A stretch of DNA of 23,904 bases, taken from the NCBI GenBank assembly GCA_028565635.1, contig JAOXYB010055389.1, positions 1 to 23,904 of the forward strand, given 5' to 3'. Both the position numbers and the translations under genes were made by a program. Shown piece by piece: positions 1 through 11,500 of this stretch (the stretch's first letter is position 1; each line of letters starts with the position of its first letter). The notes beneath the pieces are model-generated. The model saw nothing but the letters and a program-made list of their open reading frames with translations. It had not been told where the DNA came from and ran no database searches. The DNA is from Phoronis ovalis. Its lineage: Eukaryota > Phoronida > Phoronidae.

Positions 1-2116
1 TAGAAAATTATAATTTTCACCAATTAAAAATGGTTGGTCTGTTGTTTTCACTTTAGAATTACAAAAGTAAACTAGATGTTTTTTTCGGCGATATAGGATC
101 AAACACCTGACATAAAATAGTGAAACAGACTATAGTAGTATTGTCCCTGGTGGGTTTCCATGACAGAACTATTAAATAATTATCCATTTCTAAAATTGTT
201 GGGCTTCTTGTCAATAATGAGCATGGAGATAAACAATAAAAAATACAAAATTTTCAATACATCAGCTGCAAAGGAAATCATATAAATTAGATTTAATCTT
301 TATTTCCAACACTCAAGCAATTCATAATTTCCAGTCTCACAAGTTTTCAACTGTGAAACAAATTTAGAATTCATCCCACACTACTTACTCTCCCTAATGT
401 CTAAACTGCTAATCAGCTCCTTCACAACCAAGAAAGTCATCTGATAAGGGGATAAAAAAAGAAACTCATTTCTATTACCTAACTCCTTTCTTCTCTGTCC
501 AAGTTCCTTCTTTCCTGTTACCCTAGGTCACACTCATTCATATGTTTTGACTTCACTGATGCCTTACCTTTTTTATTTTACTTGCTCCTGTCGAGACTCC
601 AACCAAAGACATTTTGCTCCTCATTCAATTCATATAGTACTAGCAAGTTTCTGGTATACAAACTAACCTAACTACACCGCTACCTTGCAATTAATACAGC
701 TTTAATTAGGTATGTACAACACATAACAACATCATAGATATATATATTTAAATGATTTACTTTGAGGCATGTTGGAATTATATATTTGAATTATTCTGAT
801 TTTGTATGTAACAAACAAAATATTGGTACAACAAAATCAAATCGCAAGTATACCTGCCCTGCCTAAGATGTACCAAATCTTAAATAACACAGAACCAGGA
901 TACATAATCACCTGTACACAGTTACACCTTTATACCCAATATCAGTACATTAAAACCATTTCTGGTAATGATTTACAACTTTGATAAAATAATATACTTA
1001 CTGAAAATACATTATAGTATTCTGTAGCTGCCTGATATATTATGATGATTAATGATACAAAAGAAAGTTTGTCTAACTCCAAAAATCATACTTCTGCCTC
1101 TGTAGTACAACAGAGCAACTGTACAAACTCAGTAAAACCCAATTGATTTGCATAAACAATACAATTTAATAGCTTGACAACACAATGGCTAAGAATATAA
1201 TGCTTCAATGAGTAATTTGCGGGCTTGTACAGATAAAACACTACAGGTAGTGAGTAGCAAACATGTTACATGGGTGTCAGAGCAATTTTGAAATAATCTC
1301 ATTAGGGTGACCAATAAGACCTAGCATGACTCCAAATTTTCTTAAATGTTCTGTATTCTTTCACATTCTGTCATATTTGAACGCTGTCAGGTCTTCTACA
1401 CTTCAATATTTTTTTACTAAAATTCTTAAAAATTGCAGGGTATTTTGTGACAATAGATTTATCAAAATGTAGCAAATGTAACCATAACTATACTAGACTT
1501 TAGTAAAGAAACATGTTACGTACCTATCCCTTTACAGAGACACTTTTTCTCGTAGCTTTTTCATGAAGACTTTCCATCGTTAATAAAATACAAAAGCGCA
1601 TGTCTATGAGAAGTACCCCAGCACATTGTTAAAATGAAACACTCTTGAATTAGTAAAAGAAAATGTTGACAACTAAAATTAATTTTTTTAGTGTGTTTAT
1701 AATAAAAAACACAAAGAATTTTTGTCCCAAATTGATGCAGCTGAATGTCCTAAAGTTGAGTTACATCACTAAATAATACACTTAATTGTTGAGTTCATTC
1801 AAAGACACTCCCACATTATAACATAACATGTTTGTGTTCTTACCTGTTTAGTTGATTTTTCAGTCGGAACTGTAAAATTTCCTCTCGAGAATTTTAATTC
1901 AAATTTGTGACTATTATTCAAAATTCCTTGAACACAATTATTCGGTGCATCTATTTTGCTCTAGCAGCATGTGTCTCATAATTTTCTGCACTGTTGTCAA
2001 AACTAATTTTTCATTGCTGCAAGTTTAATATTGCAATGGTGACAGATTGAGGATTAGAAATATTCTGTTAAAGACAAAAAATGATGACTATCACCTCAGA
2101 ATTAATAAGCATTCCT
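1..2116. other. AT-rich region 3' of GCNA, no gene seen
   Basis: Open frames here are short (the longest is about 60 codons), with low-complexity translations and no recognisable motifs. I see no exon-like segment flanked by good splice sites and no clear repeat. It may include the distal GCNA 3' UTR. Confidence 0.5.
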
Positions 2117-2275
2117 TTTATTTTACAAAAATTTGTTACGCACTTAATTTACTATTCCTGTTTATTTTTACCCTGAACTAATTGCCACTAACATTTTAAA
2201 ATTAAGATCTGTCATTAATATAAATGAATCAACTATGTCAGTCCAACAGACTAGTGTACTAATTACTAATTTATT
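2117..2275 (-). terminator. Candidate poly(A) signals of GCNA
   Basis: On the minus strand AATAAA occurs at 2275-2270 (73 bases after the stop), 2166-2161 and 2122-2117. Any of these could set the 3' end. In such AT-rich DNA the hexamer is common, so the choice is uncertain. Confidence 0.4.
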
Positions 2276-2347
2276 TCAATTGCCAACAAATCCTTGTCTT
2301 ATCAACTGAAAATGTGTTGTTTCGCTCAGAAATACTTTATATCTCTG

Positions 2348-2597
2348 TTATGTTATTTTGCTTTTAGCAAATTTTTCACTTAATAAATTCATCACTTCCT
2401 TGTGTGTCAAATTATCTCTCGTCTTTTTAACAGAACCATAATTTTCTTTAACAAACATTGCAAATTTATTTGGGGCAGAAAGTTTTCTAGGTGTGGCTAC
2501 AGATCCATCTTTCTTGTTAACCAATAATTCAAATGACGCATGACAGTATCCACAAACTTTTTTTGTAACATCCAGAGATTTTGAATGGCGACCAAAC
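2348..2597 (-). CDS. GCNA: GCNA exon 14 (residues 753-835, zinc ribbon end and HMG-like tail, stop)
   Basis: TATTTTTACAG acceptor; the exon runs to TAA at 2350-2348. It encodes the second knuckle C768-G-Y-C771, then a linker and an HMG-box-like stretch with SAPNKFAMFVKENYGSVKK and LTHKEVMNLLSEKFAK. An HMG-type C-terminus is found in most invertebrate and many vertebrate GCNA proteins. Confidence 0.95.
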
Positions 2598-5500
2598 CTG
2601 TAAAAATATACTTGATTACAGTATTTTACAACACTAAATAAATGTGATTTTGTGGAATGTTTTCTTAAGTTTTAATTCAATGCAAGGTAAATACTGAGGG
2701 TAATTCCACTTTTAGCTGTACAGTGGAAGGGAGGAAGACATTCTTAAAAGATCCAACAATCCATATATTTTTTACTTTATTATACACTATTATATGTACA
2801 TGTATTGGAAACTCACTATCCATATTCCCTTCATTAAAGTGCCCCCCCCCTCCTGTATAAGTGGAACAACCTGATCATGCATTTGTCAAGATAACACTGT
2901 ATACATACATGTATCACATGTACAACAGTAGATTCCATAAGTTTTGTGAATAACTAAAGTATAAAAAATAAGCATACATTAAAAATTATACAAAAAATCA
3001 TTCATTCAATTAATACAACTACTGCTTTTATCTTCTCATCACACTGCCCGGCTTCTGTACAAAAATAAATACACAGAAGAAAAGTGTGAAACATCTGTCT
3101 GCAGGCATTCCATTCAAAAGGACAAAGAAAAAAACTTTCTTAGATCTGTTACATCCTCCGAATGCAGTGGCAGTCCATCCATATACACTCCTTGGGGAAC
3201 GCATTGTGAGAATAACCCCTTGGCATTGTAAAGATATGTTAAAAATGCTAGATATATACCAAAACATGCACTTACTGATATGAGCATTTCGAACACCGGT
3301 ATGTGTATTTAGTAGCAATGTCATAACTGTGACATCGCTTAATTACTGGCAAATCTTTATGAACATAATTTGCTTTCTTGGCCCTGAAAAATAAGGATAT
3401 AATGAAAAAAATGATGTCAGATGTACTTTACATAATTATCAAGTATTTACTGTAATCATTATTTTTTTCATGTTTTGAAAATACTACCAGGGTCCTGCTT
3501 ATTTTTGTCCCCATCCCCTTTGTAGTGATTCATATTATTTTTGTCTGCTCTGCCCCATAATTAAATTATTTTGAAATTATATACACCTCATTTACATTTA
3601 TTTTCAAAACTGCTGCCCGGCAAATTTTTAATGGGACAGTTCTTACTTAATATAGTAATAAACACCTGCCTATAGCATACATAAAGACTGGATTTAATTT
3701 GGGTACAGATATATAAACAAACCAATACTTGAATAGTGCTGTTGAGTTTAAAATATCTGACATTTACAAAAGTATATATAACAAATCCATACTCACAGCA
3801 TTTGCAGAGTAATGTGAGCAACACACTGGTTGTGTAATTATTCTAGCCAATTAAAACATTTAATTACTACATGTATGTTTTTTACACAATACTGACCAGT
3901 ATTTCCAGAGAGGACCATGACCATCATTAGCATTATTAATCAACCAGACTGCTGCATGGCACATTTCATGGATTACGGTATCTCGGAGTCTCTCTAAAAT
4001 ATCAAACAAACATAACATAAATAATAATGTTACAGCTTAGTATGCACTTATCAGCTTTGTTTTTTAGTTTGTTGTAATTTACCTAAACCTTTTCAATAAA
4101 TCCTCAAAGACAGTTCTTATAATTTTAGAATCAGCAATTACAAAAATATATATTTTTACATCTTATTTATAAACGAGATCCTACATACTTTTATGTTTGT
4201 TCAATAGTTTTAGGAAGATGTAGTGATTTATTTTCAATATTCTCAAAAATATGAGGATTCTCACGTAACATTTTACATTATATTTTACATTTACAATGCT
4301 CTGTACATTTATTTACAAAGCCCACAGCTTCACCAGCCTATTGCAATAATTAACCAAAACATCTCAGAGCAAGAACTGGATCCTTGGTTACTAATCTGTC
4401 ATTACTAATATAAAAAGATTGACATTGTCTTATATAACCATGTTTTCTTGCATTCACATGCTCAAATGTGGATGTTCAGTCCACACATTTCACTACACAT
4501 ACCAGTCTCTTTGCATTTTGTTGTTCAATTTTGTTGTTTGTGAATAAATGATGAAAGTGATAACTTTTTTCCTAGCATTCAATTTATTCACGATAATTGA
4601 AAAGGATCTAGCTGCAAATTATTTAGTAACCCTGATGATGTTAACCGTTGTGGTGCAATTTGCATGCACTTGGTGGAGCCACCAGTTGGGCCCTAAACAT
4701 TCTCAGTATTCGCATTTTGTGAATGAACTATGACGTAGTTCTTTATCTTGCCTTCATTGATTTTACAAAGGCAATTTATATTAGTATTTCAACACATAAA
4801 CAATTATTCATTAATATTCTATATTACTTTGATTAAATTTCACCACTTAATGCATATCTAAAGTCGAGTTTTAAAAACTGACAATTGTATCCCACTGAGG
4901 ATGTCGAATGCGTATGACGGTGCTGAACTCAAGTGCATGCAAATAGTCTATTACAAAACTAACCAGCTGTATCACAAACTTTATCTGACAGTTCAATCCT
5001 TGCTGTGTATTGTTTACTGGCAGTTTTCTTGTAAGCACAAAACCCTGCTGTCTTCAACAAACGCTTGTTCCATTTTACTTCAAAGTTTGATGATAACTGA
5101 AATTAAAAAAATATGTTTGAACACACATTAAGAAAGTAGAAATGAACTTAAATTCGGTGCACTATTTAAAACATGCATAGTTTGACAGGCCATAAAAAAG
5201 CTTAATTCACTGTACAATTTTTTTGTGATATTCTATATATATCTATATCAATAATAACAACATCTGAATTTAAATAAAAAATGGTATAATAGTTAATACT
5301 GTGTATGGTATTTAAACATGAGGAGTCGTGGTGGCGGATGTGTTTAGTGCCAGACTGCAAATCAAAAGTTTGCAGGTTCGAATCCTGCATAGGTCATTAG
5401 TTCCTAAGCAAGACACTTTCTTCTCAATAGACTAGCATCCTATCCAGGCAGAGTACACTCTGAGTCGCTCAATGCTACTGAAACTGGTATAAGTCCCAGC

Positions 5501-8500
5501 CAAATGGGCCAAATATGGTCCGGAACAAATTTTACTTACTTTTACTTATGGTATTTAAAATCATTTAAATTTAAGTTCACTGCATTAGGTAACTTTATAA
5601 CACAAAAATAAGAAAAACATTACAGTGGAAATACCTTGTTTTCAAAAACAGTTTCATTATACAATTTAAATAATTTGTCAGTGAGATCTTCTTTGTATGT
5701 CACAAAGTGTTTAACATATCTGAAAAAAAAAATATAAACAACAAAATTAGGGTGGAGAGCATCATTCAGTAAAACTTCTTCGCCTTTCATCTAAGTTAAA
5801 TTTTGGATACTAAGTTAAAAGATAGATGGTTAAAATACACATAAGTTAAAAATATATAAAATAATGTTTAATAGTGTGCACAATTCAAAACAACCACGCA
5901 ACTTACAAGTGAAAGTTTACAAAATAGGGTCAACAAAAATTTGTATCTTTTCATCAAAGTATAACATGTGATCAAGTTGTGTCAAATGATACAACCTTAG
6001 AACATTGCAAAATACAAAAAGAAAATTAATTTAACAATTTATATTAGACCATCCGTGTATTTTATCCAATCCGATATGCCAAATCACATCACATGTCAGC
6101 CCATGAGAATCCTATAATGGATCACGAGAACTTATAATAGACTGCTTTGAAAGCTATAATGGGCTGGTTTGTGGATCGTTACAAACATGGTTTGATAATC
6201 ACGCGAACTGGCACAAACTAGGTTGCGAAGCTGCAAAATAACTGTGTTTGCGTTTTTTACACAACATATTTTGTTGCACATGTTAAATATTGAATAAAAA
6301 TTTTAAAACCAATTTAAAAATTCGATATTACATATTTTTGATGAAATGAGCTGGAAGATTTCTTACATCTGTTGCATCTGCATTTGTTACCATTCACACG
6401 TAATGCAAGCAGAGTTTTCCCATGTCCAAGTTAGCAGACAACTTTTTAACAATGAAATATAAGGAAGAAATTTTAAGTGTAGCAGGCAAGACTGCAGAGT
6501 ACAAAAACAAAAACACTAGGTTGCCAAGTTGCAAAATGACTGTTTTTTTACACGACATATATTTTGTTATGGACGTGGTTTGATATATTTAACAGCATTC
6601 TTTTCTTGTACTGACAAGAGTCTGTCATATATGCATGCATTGTTGATAAGACATCTGACATCTGACATCACCATAAAATGCAAACAAATTACAGCTTTTC
6701 TGTATTCATTGTTTATCCTATTACCAATGAGATTTATGGTCTAATATAGAGATAAATATAGAGATTAAAATAGAGATTAATATAGAGATTAATATAGAGA
6801 TTAATAACTAAAGCAGCTTCTCGTCCACTAAGGAGACATAACGGGTGATATTTATGGTGTAATATAGAGATTAATAACTAAAGCAGCTTCTCGTCCATTA
6901 AGGAGACATAACGGGTCTTGACTGATTGAAATGTTATAATGGGCTCAACCTACCAGTCTCGCCCACTATAACTTTTCAATCTGTCTCGACCCATTGTATC
7001 TCCATAATGGACTCGAAACTGTCTATTAACCTCAATATACCCTTTCAACACAACAAGAAATAAGTATCAATGATCATGCCAGATGGGCATCAAAAATGCA
7101 GTACTATGTAACATTTAAAGCAAATTTGTTTTACAAGCAGAAGAATAATGAATTTTTTCATATCCACGCTGGATGTAACAAACATTCCAGTGTGCATCAA
7201 TTTCTCACAGATGTCGCACTCCTACTTGATTATACAAAAGGTGGTATCAATTATCAGTCACAAGTTTAAAGCACACGTCTAATCAAGAAGAAATCAAAGA
7301 GAACCTGCGAGCTGTTAAATCTCTTTTCTCATCAGCAATATTAGTTGCTAAAGATTTTAGGAATCCATAGGTATCAGAAGCAGTCACTTTGCTGACTTCA
7401 GATTTACATCGGGGTTTATTGGTCGACTGGTTCCATACTACAGGAAGGTCATTAATCTTTGCTGGTACAGGTCTCCGTTCGTGGGTGGAAGTTGTGTCTT
7501 TATTTCTTGTAACAGAAGCTACAATAATTTCGTATAAATATATTTTTTAATATATAAGTTGATACAGATTGTAATGTATAATAAAGAAGAGAAAGTTAAA
7601 AGACTCACTTTTAATTCTGGTATCAGGTAATGATGATGTCTTAAAAGTAGATGGGATATTTTTTACCAGTAACCTCTTACTCAGTGGAATGTTTTCATCT
7701 ACCCTAAAATAGAGTTTTGTGGAAAAAATGTATCACACAAGTCAATGATCTAAACCAAAAAATCTGCTTTTATTCAGATTTTAGACCAAGAACGAAAAGA
7801 GCTAAGAACTTGTCAGAGCTCAGAATATGGAGAAAATGTTCATGAAGACAGTTTTCATTTTAAAATGAACAAAAACATTTAAAGTCAGTCTAGCAGCTTC
7901 TTTGTTATGGTTATTTCTAATCTCCCTGGTTCTCTATAGGGGTGCTAAATAGTACCTAATATATCGCTATTCCAACAGGAATATCAAAGTGTTAATGGTG
8001 TTAGTGCATCACCAAAACCGCACGATTGTGATGTCATTGACGTCGTAAAATCATGAGGATGATTGTTTGTTACAAACAGAATAACATTATTTCACAAAGT
8101 TTGTTACAATCGGGTTATAACAGTATTGAACTTATCAAAGATATTTACTTTTTCATTAAGTTGGTAGTCTTTATGTAGAAAACCGAGTCATCTAAACCAT
8201 CACTTGAGTCAGAATCAGATATAACAAATTCTTCAAGGCTGGAAATATAATGATCATGTCAACTAAAGCATAATGTGATTTCGCTATGTTTCCTGTCAAT
8301 GATTTGCACAATAGGACCCTTTCAAGTCTCGTCCACTAGGTATTATTGTGAGAAGATGTGAGATTTGAGCATAAGCCTAGCAACCAATGCATTGAAAAAT
8401 ATCAATTTTTTATCCAAAATCATTTTATTTATTTACTGATAAAATGTTGTCTACACTTTTCAGATTTATAGAGAATTTAAGAAGATTTATTTGTCAAGTT

Positions 8501-11500
8501 ATTATTCTGCAGTAGAACGAATGCAATTTTATACTAGAATAAAATATTTTACATTGCATGAACAATGATTTGGTCCACATTAATCGTCAATGCCAGGCAA
8601 ACATGTGGGGAGTGTCCAACACATTGGTAAAAAGTGATTTGGGCGAATGAAACACAATTGTAGGCAGACATAAATATGTGAATTACAAAGATATCACTTA
8701 TTCCCTTTGACATTATATAATTAAAAACACACAGATTAGGACTGGTAATGAATATACTGCGACTTCTTAGAACAGATAGCAAGGTTTATATACACTCAGA
8801 AGGAATCCAGTCCCATCTCACTGCATCAATAAATTTATTAAACTGCTTACTTGACATCAGTTTTTATCAAAAGTGTCTTATGTTTTCATTGTTAACTTAC
8901 ACACCTTTTGTCACTGATTGGTTTTGATTTTCTTGCTGGTGTCTTCACTTTAGTCAGAACTGGAATTAATAAAAAGATATGTGGCATGATGAATTTTAGT
9001 GAAAACAGTAAAACAACAGTAGATTCATTCAAATACACATGAATAACGTTTTTTATAGTGTTATAAGTGTGTGAATAGCCACTTAAGACTTGACAAAGTT
9101 GTTTTGTCAGGAATAGTTTTTTTTTGACTGCTTAGGACTTGGAATACAGTACAATTGATAGCTATCAAATGTCAGATTGAAAAAAAACAAAAAGATGGTA
9201 CTATACTTATGTTACTTCTAATATTCTTGAATTTCTTTGCCCGAAATATGATTTCATTAAAGATTAAACTTATTTTACGTCTAATATTTTTCAAATATCT
9301 TTGCTAGAAATAAGATTTAATTAAAGATGGTTTACATATGTACTTACAAGCTTCAAAATCGTCATCACTTGAATCTGAAGATTCTTTAAACACAGGTTTT
9401 AATTTCGCTTCCTTTCCATCTAAAATAAACCATTAAAGTTAGTCTGGAGATTGTACCTCCATTTCATAATCTCTTAATCATATACAGTCACTTCTTGTAA
9501 GTTAATCTTAAAACATGGTTCAGTCAAATCAATTATGGAACAAAAACTGAAGCTTGCAATCAAAGGTTCTGATGTTGTTAACGATTTTCAAGTGATTATA
9601 TATTTTCATGCTTTGTAATAATAACTCAACGAATTATGTACCGCTAACACAATTTGAAAGAAAAATTCTAAACAACATATTTAGACTATAAATTAAAAGA
9701 TAACATACTTTGATACTGTTCATTCTCATTATAAGTATCACTGGCTACAGACATGCCCCTAGGAGATAAATGATCATCTACATTGGCCTTATCCAGTGTA
9801 TCTGTATCATTTTCAATATCTAAATTTGAATTCTTGAGTGCACATTTCTTCCTTAAACTAAATTGATTGCTTTTCTGAGGCAAATCTTCCATGGTTGTGA
9901 AATATTCATCGTCAGAGGAGCTGTTGATGAGTTCTACAGATTGTTGACCGGTGTTGTCAAACCACTGCAGCTGTTTACTGGAATCATTGTTAGTATGCTG
10001 GTTTTTAGATGCGGAATAGGACACAGGATAGTTATCACGATAGCTCCTTTCTTCAAACTGATCACATGCTTTAGAATCATAATGTTCATCCTTTAAATTG
10101 TTAGTCAATGAACCAGTTAGCTCTGAGGTCTTTTCTGATTCTGTCAAAAGCATGGTCTCAAAACTGTGTTGTCCTTCATTAGAACTCAATGAAACTTGTG
10201 TTTGTTTGGACACTTTAGAACACTTAACAGATTCATCATTTGGAATGCCATTGTCATCATCACAATCAGTTAGTGAGCCAGTATGTTCTAAAGACAAACA
10301 AAAATTTTCAGATTCTGTTGAGGTCCTTTCAAGATTTTGTTGATTTTCATTAGAACTCATTGAAACTTGCAATTCTACTGACACTTTAGAAGACTTTCCA
10401 TTATCAAAGTTATCAAAAACGGTTGATTTAATGCTTGAATTTGAATTAGACAATTCGACTCTTTGCTTGTACTTTGGACTTGGATTGTATGAGCCATCTT
10501 TGCTATCATTGTCATTTGTAGAGGTGTAACTACACTCTGACAGGTTTGTGTTTAAAAATTTATCAGATGAATCTTCAAGAAGCTCTTTATCAACCTGAGA
10601 TGATATCTGGCTTTCCGGAGTACTAGTGATGTGTGTGTTACTATATTTTAAATTCAAAGACGGCGAGAAATAATTGTTTTTGGTAATACTTCTTTTGGCA
10701 TCCTCAAAGGTTTCTTCAAAAAATGAAAGATCTTGAGTAGCTACATCTTCAGTTTTCTTCTTTCTAACATGCTGCAAATGAAACTGGACTTGAAAATGGA
10801 AAAGGTGTCAAATGTAACATCAATTACAGGCCAAGGTTTACAAATGAAACAAATACTAGAGGAGTTAATTGTTTTATACGAAGAAGACATGTTAAACTGA
10901 TGTAAATAAAACAATACTTCAAGAGTTGAAAAATATTTACCTTTACTGCAGACACATCTTTCTTGCTTTTGCTTTCATTTTTTCCCCCTCCTATTAAAAT
11001 ACAGATATGCACTTTATTATGTCCTTTTACACATTCATTCTGTATTCAGTGTTTTGATATACAAGAAAAATTCCAAAGAAGACATTTTAAACTTTTTTCC
11101 ATATCTCACTGAATATACAAAAAGCAAAATTTTTATATCAATAAACGAGTAGTAATTACCTGACCCTTATTAAAGGTAATAATATATCATAAAAAATAAT
11201 GTAATAATGCATGAGTAGTTTTTTATCATAACTTTACCTATTTGGTTTTCTTTGCGGCCAGAATTGCTCGACTTCTTATCAGCTTTCTTTGATTTTACTC
11301 TGAATTTCTTCTTTTCAGACTTAATAGAAAGCTGTTAAAACAAAATCCAAAATGTGAATATAAATTGTGAATTTGATGTTCTGTATAATGTTCAAACTCA
11401 TAAAAATTGTTAGACATGATGTTTGCAACGATATGTGGTTATTGTACAGTGGCAGATCCAGGATTTTCCAGAAGGAAGGGTGTGGAAAAAAGGCATTTGA

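Noticed and set aside
3028-3324. 98-codon minus-strand open frame (and 65-codon plus-strand frame at 3086-3283)
   Set aside because: It overlaps GCNA exon 13 in another frame and runs into its intron. The translation is hydrophobic and Cys/Phe-rich with no motif I can defend.
4548-4733. 61-codon open frame starting MMKVITFFLAF with a signal-peptide look
   Set aside because: AT-rich intron 11 of GCNA; short, hydrophobic by composition, with no splice or homology support.
5318-5396. Functional tRNA-Cys gene
   Set aside because: The B box is perfect, but the acceptor stem does not pair well and the segment continues into a SINE body flanked by target duplications.
9863-10343. Plus-strand open frames of 77 and 81 codons
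   Set aside because: They are antisense shadows of GCNA exon 4.
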